From positions 124,001-188,000 of the forward strand of contig JASFAU010000002.1 of assembly GCA_039704465.1 (NCBI GenBank): 64,000 bases of DNA, in the 5' to 3' direction. How positions within the stretch are numbered: the first letter of the stretch is position 1; every line of letters starts with the position of its first letter. Below the pieces are notes generated by a model. The model saw only the letters and a list, made by a program, of their open reading frames with translations, was not told where the DNA came from and did no database searches. The position numbers were made by a program, and so were the translations under genes. Source of the stretch: Plasmodiophora brassicae. Its lineage: Eukaryota; Endomyxa; Phytomyxea; Plasmodiophorida; Plasmodiophoridae. Positions 31,967 to 45,286 of this stretch are shown in pieces.

Positions 31967-34663
31967 CGAGTTTGAATTCGTTGCCAAGAAGTTTCTGCTT
32001 TCCTCACTGTTTGGCGGGTCGCCAACCAGCGGAGATGATACCGTCGAGCAGTGCCAGATTGTTCTTCGCGTCACTACTCACCCCGCCCTGCCTATGTGAC
32101 TCCAATACTGTAACATTTTCTGGTAAGGATACTGATCGTGCTCCACGATAACGTAGATCGAGGACTTATAGCGAGAGAGAAACGGGCAGTGCCCTAGTTG
32201 CATTCAGAGGTCTTGTCATCAGTTGCGGGCCGTCCGTCGATATATGGTACTGCAGTCTTGAGCTTCCAGAGGCTTTAACTGAATGTCCACACGCTTCTTA
32301 TGGTCAGCTCTGCTGGGTCTTCACAATGTTACCCAGTCGCCGGGACTATGAGGACCCAAACGATTTCTATCATCCTGAGCGCCGCTGAAACCATCACGCG
32401 TGACGCGTTTGGAATGCGGAACCAGTTCAGCGTATTAGTATGTATTTGGTCTAGACGTTTCTGATTATGGGCATTTAGAACATGCGACCTGGTTGTTACA
32501 CATGAGCACGTTGAGCGCTTCGCAGTTGGTCATCTCGTTCAGGGTATAGGAGCTCTGTCGATCAGCGATATTCCTGAATGGAAAACCTATGCGTGCTTTG
32601 GTCAACCAAAGAATGGTTAGCTTGTTGCTCCTTCCCCAATGCAGTCAGGTTAAAATTGGGCTGGGACAATAGGAACCTTCCAGAGATTTGTGTCCCGGCT
32701 TCAGATACAAGTTGTCCATATTGATCTGTCGACAAGCTTGCAGTTTGCTATTGAGTCGCCGAGACGTGGTCTGCCATCGGAACAAAACAGTCGTGGGTGT
32801 CCTCCATCGATGAAGTTGAAGTCGTACTGGAGGGAGGTAATCGTAGTGAATCGTCGATGAACACAAATATTGGATATTAAATCGTGCGAGGCTGGTAGAT
32901 TCTCGATGGTCTAGTTGAACCAGCACCAACCGTGGCGACGAGTCCGAAGACCCAACAAGCTCGACAATGGGCAATTACTTACGAAATTCTTCGCGAGTTC
33001 GGGCGTAGGCCCGACGCTAGGTTTTCGTGACTTGCTTCTAACGGTTTACTGATTGTCTAGGAGGCGTGGTTGCACACGAACTCTACGACAAAGCGAAATT
33101 GATGCTGCTTTTAAGCCTCGTTTCGCTTCCGTCGTTTCGATGTCTTGCCCCTGAAGGCACATCACGTGATCCGACGCTGTCGGTTATGATCGCACATTCC
33201 GTCGACACCGTCTCGGATCTCAGGTGACTTCGCCCAGGGATGTTGAAGTTCGAGACCGAGTGTATTGGAAACGGGTATCAAGTTCGGCATCTGTGGACTA
33301 CAGCGTGACCGGGTCGGAAGGGTCCTGGAAGTTCTCTGGCGACGACGAGAACGAGTCTGAAGCCATTTCACTGTTGTTTCTTGCGGATGATCCACAGCTA
33401 TCAGATTTGGTGAGCAGGTTGGTGCATGGATGTAAACGTCGCATTTGAATGGTTCCTCGAGGTGAACTGGGCATATGAGATGTACCCGTCCCGGCTGAGA
33501 TTGTCCTTGTTCTGTTCCGCCAACCCGGCGGCCGTCGTTCCTCCAGGATCGCTTCTCCTCACTCAAGGAAACTGTCTCGGCAAGCCATCCCAGCTGCGCC
33601 AGCTAAAGTCTGCCAAGTCGCGATCCTGTTTCACGTGGTCTCTATGCCCTGCAGCACTGCTCGGCAAAACCGGTCACCGTTCCAGTGATCTGATCAAATG
33701 CCTCAAGTAAGGTCGCATTGTACAGGTAGCTGGAGCACCTCCGCATTGCTTACGACGAGTCCAGCTTTTACGAAGGTGTCGTCAGTGGCCCGAGTAACAC
33801 CAACGGAGACGATGAAGTCGATTCAGTTCTGTGTGGTTCCGAGCCAACGGGTTCTAACAGGAGCGCATCTGCCCAACTGATAAGCCGACAGCTCTGTCAC
33901 GTAGGGCAATCGCCTCGTTTCAAGTGAATGATTGTAGGCTGAACGTCAACAATAGTTCCTCGATGTGTGTCGGTCCGTCTCAGTAAGGTAGACACACGGC
34001 TGTAAAGGCAGGTCGTGAACTTCGTTAACTGTGGTGCAGGTTTGGACAGGAGTGTCGCCGGTTGATCAAATCATTCTTCTTGGTGTGCCGGTGCCAAGCG
34101 CAGTATCCGATGTCGGTGCCGCGTCTTCTCAAATCCACTGTAACCCGTTGAAGGCGTAGCAGGTGGTACCTCGGCGTCCTGATTCGTTTCGCTCGTGCGC
34201 ACGCTCGCCTGCACCTGCGGTCCACTGTTGAAATTGTCGACGTCCTCGTTGGAATCATGGCAATGGAGGAGACACGCGTCGCTCTGGACCCGATGGCACC
34301 GATCGTGTTGCAATTCCAGCGAAACGAAAGTAGGCCATACGCTCTCAGCGCGGGACCATGCTATGACGGGCGGACCGTAAGATCGCAAACGTGTTGGCGA
34401 ATGCCCAATCTCCAGCGCGTGTCTGAACAGGTAACGTCAAGGTTTCTCAGCTTCTATGCGCACGTCCTGGAAGCTATCCGGAAGTTCGATGTTTCGCAGG
34501 GTCCTTAACCGTGACGAATATGGATGAATCGACGTCCAGGGCAGTCGCTCACAGGGCCGTGTATCACTGCTGTTATATTATTATGATGATGAGCTATGTA
34601 GAGGGAGGTGCTGCATGAATAGACGGGTAAATAATGGACCCGGCCCCCCTGTGTTCCCGAGCG
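31967..34663. other. Less GC-rich block with few coding signals
   Basis: This 2.7-kb stretch is visibly richer in A/T than its surroundings and has no confident gene. From 32150 to 33200 I see nothing. Around 33301-33927 plus-strand pieces read like protein (SWKFSGDDENESEAISLLFL; NWAYEMYPSRLRLSLF after a possible 52-nt intron at 33408-33459; LEHLRIAYDESSFYEGV at about 33730), suggesting a gene whose central exons I could not connect. Another piece, 34257-34508 (MAMEETRVALDPMAPIVLQF, a 39-nt GT-AG gap, then SEQVTSRFLSFYAHVLEAI), may be a second small gene. Confidence 0.35.
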
Positions 34664-35734
34664 TCAAAGCATCAGCATGATGCGCTCGCGAATCAGAGGC
34701 AGGTCGTCACCAATCAACGACGGGTAGTTGGTGAGCGCAGCGAGAAGATCGAGAAGGCCGACCGACGACGACGACTGTTCGTCGCTGAGCACCGGTCGCT
34801 CCCCATAGCGGACCTGCTCGACGACCCGCAGGACGATCTGTCTCAGGTGCTGTTCCAGCCCAGTCATCACCGCGGCGACCGCCTCGTCCGACACGTGCTT
34901 CAGACCCGCTTCGCGCGCTCGTCTTTGCACAGCGAGACGAACCTCCGCATGGTCGTTCGCATCGCACGGGTCCGCCGGCCCACGTCGCCGGTGCAGGAAA
35001 TCCTTGTCCAGGCCCGGTGCACCGACATGTCGCATCACCTGGTGCGGGACCTCCGCTGCACTCGTCGACGACGGTGTCGACGGTTGCAGGAACGGCGGCA
35101 TCGTCAACCTCTGCAGGAACGGGCTGAACACGGGCTCGGCCGGCTTCTTCTTCTTCGCCGGCCGCGACATCGCCTTCGCCTGCAGCGACCCGCCAGGCGA
35201 CATCACCAGCGGCGATGCCGATCCAGGCGGCGCCGTCGGCGACGACTTTGCTGCCAGCACCCTATCAGACAGTTGCCCTTTGTCCATGACGTCATCGCCG
35301 AACGGAGACGCCTTGGGCGGCGCCGGTGGCGGTTTAACGCGTCTGGGCGGAGGCACCTCGGTGCTGGCAGCGTTGTAGAGGATGGTGAGGAAGAAGTCGT
35401 TATGCAGTGCCATGTTGTCGAGGCCGACAGTGTCCAGGACGATCTCGAGGAGCTCGTCCCTGGAGATCTTGGCGGTCAGGTATTGCTCGACGGCAACCCA
35501 GTAGTCCGACGCCCTCTCGCCCAGCACATCATCGAGCCGTCGTTTCCTTTCCATCAAATCCAGTCGTCGGACGGCTTTCACCATTTGTGGAGCCTTGGAC
35601 GGCGCCGGCGCTGTCGTCGCCACCGTGGCCGTCGTCTCCGACGGTGTCGGCGACATGGCCGACGCTGGCTGGCCCGCCGTCGGCGACACGAGCCCGATGG
35701 GCGTCGTCGGCGCCGGATTTATATCCAGCTCCAT
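34664..35734 (-). CDS. TADA1/Hfi1-type SAGA adaptor
   Basis: Single exon, 356 residues. After an Ala/Pro/Thr-rich N-terminus comes the SAGA-Tad1 core at about 60-115: RKRRLDDVLGERASDYWVAV, YLTAKISRDELLEIV, LHNDFFLTILYN, closely following TADA1 and yeast Hfi1. The middle (115-260) is low complexity with a Lys-rich patch, and the C-terminal 90 residues are helical (VSDEAVAAVMTGLEQHLRQI). TADA1 has a histone-fold-like region and stabilises the SAGA coactivator core. Nuclear transcription role expected. TAF12, another component shared with SAGA, is encoded 18 kb away. Start is the first ATG of the frame. Confidence 0.8.
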   Translation of the reverse strand: MELDINPAPTTPIGLVSPTAGQPASAMSPTPSETTATVATTAPAPSKAPQMVKAVRRLDLMERKRRLDDVLGERASDYWVAVEQYLTAKISRDELLEIVLDTVGLDNMALHNDFFLTILYNAASTEVPPPRRVKPPPAPPKASPFGDDVMDKGQLSDRVLAAKSSPTAPPGSASPLVMSPGGSLQAKAMSRPAKKKKPAEPVFSPFLQRLTMPPFLQPSTPSSTSAAEVPHQVMRHVGAPGLDKDFLHRRRGPADPCDANDHAEVRLAVQRRAREAGLKHVSDEAVAAVMTGLEQHLRQIVLRVVEQVRYGERPVLSDEQSSSSVGLLDLLAALTNYPSLIGDDLPLIRERIMLML

Positions 35735-35934
35735 GGCCGGCTACCGGCCACGCCCACGCCGCCGTAGTCGGTGATACAGTCCCGTCACCACACGCAGCCG
35801 CGACGATGGCGTCCCCGACCTGCGCAGATCCGCAGCGGCTGCGCGAACAACGATCGACACCTTCCCGACACCCCCCGACGCTCGCCGACAACACCCATAC
35901 ACATAGCGCAATTGACAAGGTTTGTTATTGCTAG

Positions 35935-38153
35935 TTACGCTTTGACGACGATGCGGTTGGACGCCTGCTGCTGCTTATGCTGTTTCTTCTTCTTGGCCGG
36001 TTGCTGACTCTGCGACGGCTCGGGCACGCTGCTGCTGCTGCTGTTGTTGTTGCGATGACGCTTCTTGTTGGAGGGCTTCGAGGATGACTGGGCGGGTGCC
36101 TCTGCTGGTTTCTTCTGCTTGCCCTGGGTCGGTTTCTGTTTCGGGGTCGATGGCTTCGTTTTCGGAACAGAGGCGTCCGCACCCGGTTTCTGGTCCGGCT
36201 TGGCCCGCTTCTTGGATTTGCCTTTTTTCCCAGTGGGTTTCGCTTCCGGTTTCGGTCGAGGTTGTGCATCCTGCGGTGACCGCCATGACATTGTGATGCC
36301 GTCCAGGGTGAAGACGGGTTTCGGTTTCAGCAAATCCGCCGTCATCGTCGACAGGTTCTTCAGGGCACGGATCGGCTCCCTGAGCTTCGTTATCGATTCC
36401 CTGCACGGCACGGAACAATCAGCGAGCCATGTATCGACACATCCGGGGCAACGTACTTGATAGATATCTGCTGATCGCGCTCCTTAGCCTCTCTCAACAG
36501 CTCCTGGTAGTGCGCGGCAGTCCCCTCGAGCTTCTTCAACTGCTGCGAGACGTCCGCACTGAACGACGTAACGAACGAGTTGAACTGCTCCTTCTTGGCA
36601 GCGAGGTCACTCCGCTGGTCAGACGGTTGACCGGTCGGAACAAATATGCCAAGTTCCTGAATCCAAACATCACGACGGTGAATACACACAGGAGGCCGTT
36701 CATCGATACACCACCCGTCTACCGTCTTCTGTAGCCCAGGCGCTTTGTTCGCGACGGAGATGAAGGCCGAGATGAGGCACTCAGCGAACGCAATGTCCTT
36801 GGCAGTCTGAAGCATTCTACCGCGTTTCCACGTCGACAGAATGAACGGCCACAGGTTTGTGAAGGCGTTTCTACAGGCTTCCGCGCCAGCACCCCGGGCG
36901 GCATTGTGCAGCACTCGCAATAGACCCGTCCAGGCATGGTCTGTTACTGCACCTGCGGACGCTCAGCAATGCAACACAACAGAATTGGAGTGCAAACCCC
37001 CGACCTTTCGTTTTAGGATCTTCCAGAGCCGGCAGCAGAACCGACGTGAATACGTCGAGATAGTCGTCACACGCGGACTCTCCCTTCATCATTTTCGGCC
37101 CCTGCTCTGACCATATTGTGCTGAAGTGCTCGGCAACCTGTGCCAGATCCGTCGACGCGGTCCAGCTTCTCTTGAAGCTTTCAACTAGGGCCTAGTCAAA
37201 CACCCATCAGCACACACGCCGACATGTCCATGAAACGGGGGGGCGAACCCGGCTGAGATCGTCGAGAGACTGCTTGTTGGTGAAACACAGCTTCAAAGTT
37301 CTTGCACGGGCGAGCACGAACTTCACATCTTCCTTTGTGAGCAACATGGTAACCATCAGCATCCGCCGGAACTGCTCAACAAGCAATCGATGCTTCTCCA
37401 GGTCGTTCTTGAAGGACGGTTGCTTCAGCATTGCCGGCAAGTGTTCGCGCAAGAACGCGACCTGCTGACTGCGAGTCGCAGGAGTCGTCTCTTTACGTAC
37501 ACAGTTCAGCAAACACGGCTATCGTTAACTACTCGTAAACATACGCGCGTTTGTGATCATGTCGACCAGCGGGACGATCGATGCCGCGAAATCCACCCGC
37601 ATCGTTCCAGCGAACGAAGCATGAACAGCTTTGAGCTCTGCACAGCAAACATCAGATACGACGACAACGAACTGGACAGAGCCGCGCGTGTATACCCTGG
37701 GCGTCCTCGGCACATAGCAATTGGGCCAGAACGTCGGAAATGCGTCCGACAAGGCTGCGCGACTTCTCGCAAACGCGTTGCAGGCCTTTGATTGCAGAGA
37801 TTCGTACGATCGACTGGACGCATTATTCAGCCTGGGACTGGGCAGGTGCGCGAAATCGCACGCGTGCTCACCTCGGTGTCCTCGCACAGGTCGAACAGGG
37901 CATTGATAGCCGTCTCCGACGGGTTGTAATGGAGGAACGTCGGAATCTCCGTCGCCAGCAGGTTCCTGACTTTCACATCCTCGCTGCCGACCGCCGACAC
38001 CAGCGCGTCCAGCGCCGACTTCGCGTCGGCGGACGCCGCCGACCCCGCCGACTCCACGTCCTTCAGCTGCTCCAGCGCCGCATAGATCCGCTCGACGTTG
38101 TCCGCACCACCGCTGGTCTTCGCCGCCGCCGCCGCCGCCTTCTTCACTGCCAT
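35935..38153 (-). CDS. API5: API5-family HEAT/ARM-repeat nuclear protein
   Basis: Eight exons: 38153-37872, 37813-37696, 37637-37545, 37490-37249, 37191-37005, 36952-36723, 36656-36457 and 36400-35935; introns 52-66 nt; 605 residues. Matches API5 along its length: ETAINALFDLCEDTE, VRISAIKGLQRVCEKS, DVLAQLLCAEDAQ, EHLPAMLKQPSFKNDLEKHR and VFTLDGITMSW near the end, followed by a long Lys/Gln/Ser-rich basic tail (KKKKQHKQQQ) that replaces the shorter tail of animals. API5 is an alpha-helical repeat protein of the nucleus that suppresses apoptosis in animals and has been linked to mRNA export and ACINUS; in unicells a nuclear RNA role is more likely. An alternative start in the long 5' frame is not needed. 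Confidence 0.88.
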
Positions 38154-38408
38154 CGCCAGCTCCTGATCGAGCTGCAACCAACAACGCGGACGACGGACGG
38201 GTAACGTGCCGACGGCACTCTGCTGGGCGAGGCAGTTCGCGCACAATCGACCGGACTTTTCAACACCGTGCGTCCTTTGTTTTTTGGTGAAGCTGCTGCC
38301 GCCTGCCGACAGGTGCCGAATGCAGCAATGGCCAAAGAATGGTATTATCAAGGAAACGGGTGACAATGACCGGCGATTTATGATGGCAGACGTTGACGGG
38401 GAGGACGG

Positions 38409-40365
<1,957 letters not shown>

Positions 40366-41218
40366 ATGGCGCACGCGCAGGCGACGTTCCAGCGGTTCGA
40401 GTCGTCGTACCATGACCTGGGCAAATCGCTCAGCCGACACATCTCCAATATTCCGTCAGCGCGAGGAGGTACGCGACGTGTCGCCGATGGCAGGGGGTCC
40501 AAACGGGTACTTACCTGTTCGCAGATGACCTGGCCAGGGAAATCCGATCCGCCGAAGCAGACGTTGCTGCCATGGGCGCTCTTGTAGGACGTCTGTCCTA
40601 ACGTATGCGATGGCCGGACTAACTGTATGATGCAGATCAACCAAATCGATCGGGATATGGCGCAGTTCCCATTCCACCTGAAGACGAAATACGACCCGCT
40701 GGTTCGGCGATTGAAAGCGGCGTTTAACGGTCAGCAACAAGACCTGAAGAGGGTTACTGATTCGCAGCGCCATCGATCACCGGTAGACCAGGTTCGATGA
40801 ACGGCTTGCTGCACAATCCATTATGTACCGGCTAATATGATGGTTCAGCAACGTGCTCAGATCCTGTCCAACCGGGCCAGTTCGAACAGGATCGATGAAT
40901 CGCTGACTGGCATCATGCGCACCAATGCCGAATCGGAAGAGATCGGCGCCAGCGTTGCGGTTCGCCTGCGAGAACAACGGGAGCAGTTGCTCCGCGCGCG
41001 GGACGATATCGATTCTGTTGACGTTGTCGTCAACCAAGCCAAAACCATCATGTCTAGAATGGGTAATTCGTGCTACTGCTGGGAAGGGCTTGGTAGGCGA
41101 GTGACTCCAATCAGGTCGTCGTGTTGTCACCGACAAGCTGATTCAGGGTTTGATCATCATCCTGGAGCTGGGCATTATCGGCGTCATCGTTTACATGAAA
41201 TGGCTACGACCGTATTGA
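40366..41218 (+). CDS. Vti1-type Qb-SNARE
   Basis: Five exons: 40366-40468, 40525-40583, 40636-40792 (donor at 40783), 40849-41062 and 41115-41218, giving 208 residues when the third exon ends at 40782. The N-terminal three-helix domain starts AHAQATFQRFESSYHDL and contains INQIDRDMAQFPFHLKTKYD. The SNARE motif occupies about 115-170 (LREQREQLLRARDDIDSVDV), then a membrane anchor LIIILELGIIGVIVYMKW and a four-residue end. Vti1 proteins serve Golgi-endosome-vacuole fusion with several partner SNAREs. Assignment rests on overall layout, because Vti1 sequences diverge strongly; GOSR-type is less likely given the Habc pattern. Confidence 0.8.
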
Positions 41219-41627
41219 CGAGTGACCGCACACAAACGTTTACGTTTCGTCTTAATATACGTGGCCATTGTACTCGACATGTACCCAGTCTCCGTTGCAT
41301 GATGCGGTGAGCCGTGACGTCGCTGCCGCGCACTCGCTCGGGACGAGTACCTTTCACGTCGACCTGACTCTATTCGTGCCTGGAGTCGGGACCTTGTCGA
41401 CTCGAACGACGCAGGTCACCCGGCGAAGTCCACTTGGCCGTCTTAAGGCCACTGACCGTAAAGGCCGTTTTCGCGCGGAATCCTCGGCAGATTAATTGTA
41501 CAAGTCCTTGAAGTCGTTCAGGTTGCTGGCATTTTCAGGGAAACTTTCGAACGCGCGACGGCACCCCTCGTCCGCGCTCAGGTCGGCAACCATTGCATTT
41601 GCGCGCGTCACATATTCTTAATATTCT
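41219..41627. other. Intergenic, nothing seen
   Basis: About 400 bp between two plus-strand genes without a supported coding signal. Confidence 0.4.
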
Positions 41628-42563
41628 ATGCAGATACGGATAACCCCTCATCACTGCGCAGTGCAGACTGCGCAGAACTCCGCTGCGTCGACGGACAACT
41701 TCAGTCGGCATTCTCAGCCCGTGAGAATGGTCAGGAAGGGCAAACGCTCGGCGTCCGCTTCCTCGTCATGCGGACCGGGGAACCAGGTGCTGCTGCTCAA
41801 CCTGTCCGGCATGCTCACGCAGATGGAGTATCAGAAGACAGCCGTGGACGCGGTCCGTTCGATTAAGGGCTTGCGATTGAGCATCATCAATTCCGTCGAT
41901 GAATTCGTTCGCGAAATCGCATATCGTCCACTGATGGTCCTCGTTTTCGACGCGGGGATTGCCGAACGGAAAGAAACCAACGCGCGTCGTCTGCTTCGAG
42001 ATTATGTCCAGAACGGCGGGTTCGCCGTCTTCTGCGGCCTGTGCCCGTCATTCCTCGACACGTACATGTACAATCGTTTGTTCCGGGATGCGTTCTGCCT
42101 GGAATGGGAACGCGGCGGGTACACGCGCAGCGATCACGTCCTCAGCAACCTCGGCAAGAAGATGGGTGTCGACCTGCCTGTCTCGTTCAACTGCAAAGCG
42201 TCGATGCTGGCGAATGTCGACCCAGCCCATCGGCTGTATACCTGCGAGGAACGCCCTAATGATTGTGGAGCGGCGATGAGGCGTGTCGGCGCGGGATTTA
42301 TCGCCTACCTTGGCGATGTGAATAACGAGGATGCCACCGTCCAGATTCTGGCCCGGATCTGCGAATGGGGTGTCAAGACGATTCCATTCCTGGCCGACCT
42401 GGAAGCCGGCCAGCCGGATTTATCACGACCCTACGATGGCGGTATTCACGAGCCCGCCATTCCCGACGAAGACGATGACGACGACAACGATGATGACGAT
42501 GAGATCTACTACTTTGGCTCATCTATGGCCTTCTTAGCCAAAGCAATGAAACGTTCGGATTAG
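41628..42563 (+). CDS. Class-I glutamine-amidotransferase-like protein of unknown function
   Basis: Single exon, 311 residues; the second ATG (41727, MVRKGKRSAS) could be the real start. The core reads like flavodoxin/ThuA-type glutamine-amidotransferase folds: VLLLNLSGMLTQMEYQ, LMVLVFDAGI, VQNGGFAVFCGLCPS, FCLEWERGGYTRSDHVL, VGAGFIAYLGDVNNED. Similar uncharacterised proteins occur in fungi and slime moulds. I see no obvious Cys-His-Glu triad at the standard positions. An acidic run (DEDDDDDNDDDDE) precedes the C-terminus. Function unknown. Confidence 0.65.
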   Translation: MQIRITPHHCAVQTAQNSAASTDNFSRHSQPVRMVRKGKRSASASSSCGPGNQVLLLNLSGMLTQMEYQKTAVDAVRSIKGLRLSIINSVDEFVREIAYRPLMVLVFDAGIAERKETNARRLLRDYVQNGGFAVFCGLCPSFLDTYMYNRLFRDAFCLEWERGGYTRSDHVLSNLGKKMGVDLPVSFNCKASMLANVDPAHRLYTCEERPNDCGAAMRRVGAGFIAYLGDVNNEDATVQILARICEWGVKTIPFLADLEAGQPDLSRPYDGGIHEPAIPDEDDDDDNDDDDEIYYFGSSMAFLAKAMKRSD

Positions 42564-43277
42564 GACTGTTTGCGACGAAAGCGCTGGGCGATATCAGTAG
42601 GCCATGTTGATCAGGGCTGCGATGCAGGCGTCTTCGATGACGAGCGAAAATCATCTCAGTTCGCAGCGTGGTCATTTGTGACCTGGATCCGCTGGAGGAT
42701 CGGGGTGCACGTTTGTCCATTTGCCAGATGACGGAGATGAAGGCAGCGCCGGGCGCCGTAGTCGCTGCTGGCAAGACAGACAGTCGTTGCCGCGTACTGG
42801 ACAAGAAGCTGTTCACAGTGAATACGTACACCGCCTACTCCAGCAAGTCCCCTACGACGAGGTTCCTCTGGAAGATGGAGTTGTCGTTGGCACCGGCATA
42901 TCGCAAGAAGCACCTGTCGTTGTAGATTCTCCAATTCGGATAATAAAAATCAGCTGGATGACACATATTTTCACATTGATTACAGCAAGTGAACACATAG
43001 CTCTTCCATAACATTCACTCTACGAACTCACTGATCACGACGATGAAGAGCCCTACAATGGGCAAAGGCGACAACGAGGTCCCGCTCATGACAGGAGCTA
43101 ACTACTGAGTACCTCACCGTGAAGAACCTCGACGGCGCTGGTCGGGTTCGATCCCAGAACCAGCGAATGCTGCTCTACGGCAGTGCATGGTTGTTCGCTG
43201 CAGAAGGCACCGTGTAGGAGACGTTTCGAACGGATTCCGCTGCGTTGCTGCTGTAAAACGTGACACGAGCGTCCGAC
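42564..43277. other. Block with weak plus-strand coding signal
   Basis: Plus-strand frames between 42605 and 43011 (MTEMKAAPGAVVAAGK; LLQQVPYDEVPLEDGVVVGT) look partly protein-like but overlap in different frames, and no consistent exon set was found. The remainder, up to the glutathione reductase stop, shows nothing. Confidence 0.3.
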
Positions 43278-44999
43278 TTAACGCATGGTGACCATCTCCT
43301 CAGCAGCGGTTGGATGAATGGCGACGCACGAGTCCAGGTCCGCTTTTCTCGCGCCCATCTTGACGGCGACGGCGAAGCCCTGGATGATTTCGTCACACGC
43401 CCGACCGATCATGTGAACGCCGACAACGCGCTCGTCTTTGCCCAGGCAGACGATCTTCATGGCCGTCTGGGGCTTGTGCTCTCGTTCACACATGGAGTAG
43501 AACATGTTCGGGAAGGCCGTCGAGTAAACCTTCACCGGATGCTCGGCGCTCGCCTTGGCCCTGGCTTCGTCTTCCGTAATTCCAACTGTTCCGATGGGCG
43601 GGTGATTGAACACGACCGTTGGCACGTTCGTGTAATCCAGGTGGGAGTCCCTGAAGCCCGGCCCCCCATACAGCCTGTCTGCCAGCCTTCGTCCAGCGGC
43701 GACCGCGACAGGTGTCAACTCGATCTTCCCGTTGACATCACCGATCGCGAAGATGCGATCCACGTTGGTCTTCTCGAACTCGTCGGTTCGGATGTATCCG
43801 GCGGCGTCGACCTGGACACCACAGGTGTCCAGGCCTAGCGCATGCGTGTTGGGGACCCGTCCGATAGCGTACAGAACGTGGTCGAACCCTGACAATGGAG
43901 CAGATTGCGAACCAACGTGAACAGCTATGGTCCCTGTCGGTTCCTATTCGCAAATGGGATTGGATCCCAGTGTGGCCTGACGTGGGCGATCTACCTTTGA
44001 CAATCTGGAGACGATCGAGTGCCTGTGGACGGTGACGCCGTTCTGCTCGAGCTCGTCCATCGCGTGCTCCTGGATGATCGTGTCGAACTTCCGCAATGCG
44101 GAGTCGTATCGGATGAACAGGTGAGTCTCGCTGCCCAGCCCGTTCAGCACGCCCGCAAGCTCGACAGCGATGTACCCGGCGCCGACAACAGCAACTTTAG
44201 CGGGAAGCTTGTCCAGTGCAAAGAAATCATCTGATGCCGGGAATGGTCACGAGATGGCATTCCAAGAGCGTCCTACGTCGGCATACCCGAATTGATCGCC
44301 AGCTCACCGCCCGGGATGTTCACTGGGCTGGGGAGGCCCCCGACCGCAATCACGATCCGTTCGCCAGTGTATTCGATGCCGTTAACCTCCACCGTCCTGC
44401 ACTCCAAGGTCTCAGTTGCGCAACTGATATAGGGGCAACGGGCCCTCCTACCTGGGACCCGTGAAACGTCCCCGTCCGCGTATTAACGCGATCTTCTCTT
44501 CGCGAAGGCTGTCTTCGTAGGCGCCGTTCAACCACGTTATATAGGCGTCGCGCTTCTTCTTCAGGGCAGCGTAGTCTAGGGATGGGCGCCCCTCCTGCTT
44601 GATGTTGAACCCATACTCTCGAGCGTACTCGACGGCTTCGGCGAGGTACGACGTGTTGTACATGATTTTCTTTCACGCGAACGTGAACCCACTACATAGG
44701 TGCCTGCGGACGGTGCTTCCGATGACGTACCTTCGGGATGCAGCCGACCTAATGCGACATTGGTACGTGGTGGGTGAAACGCGCATCATTGCCGTGTAGG
44801 TAGCAACTTACATTGACACAGGTACCCCCGAGGCGGCCCTCTTCGATGACGGCGACTCTGGCGCCCCTTGATGCTGCCCGGTCGGCGCCTACCCGCCGAC
44901 TGAGGATCCAGGGCCATTTGCACAACGACCCTGCTTACAGCTGACGCCGCCGGACCCGCCACCGATCACCAGCAAGTCGAACGCGGTAGACGACGCCAT
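43278..44999 (-). CDS. Glutathione reductase
   Basis: Seven exons: 44999-44939, 44888-44812, 44748-44731, 44669-44452, 44396-44287, 44230-43995 and 43943-43278; 461 residues. FAD-binding [15 protein letters not shown], redox-active disulfide GGTCVNVGCIPK, NADPH-binding [15 protein letters not shown], second FAD contact IFAIGDVNG, and the dimer-interface active site [15 protein letters not shown], where His and Glu form the catalytic base pair. The conserved end EEMVTMR matches EELVTLR of human GR rather than thioredoxin reductase, and no C-terminal redox extension is present. It reduces GSSG with NADPH. The third exon is only 18 nt and encodes VGCIPK with the second redox Cys. No targeting peptide, so cytosolic. 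Confidence 0.95.
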
Positions 45000-45286
45000 T
45001 ACTGTGTAACGAAACGCTCGTCAGGTCTGACAGCGGTCCCGGTGGGCCCTGTTGTTGCCTGCTGCCACCCGTTATGTAACGGGGCGTCATCTTCAAAACA
45101 CGCTGCTAAACCGCCCTTTCTTTGACAAGAGCCGTGCCTTGTTAAGACGACCCATCAATTGTGAACTGCTGTCGATCAATAGTGTGTGCGCTCGTGGAAA
45201 GCAGATATGGTGACCAGTGCCAGCCGCAACCAGTTGATCGCGTTCGTGCCAAGACCAGCGGTGCGAGTGCGCGTGCGCGGCTGCGA

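Noticed and set aside
34634..35767. 377-codon plus-strand open frame
   Set aside because: Antisense of TADA1; composed of Arg/His/Pro runs typical of a GC-rich shadow frame.
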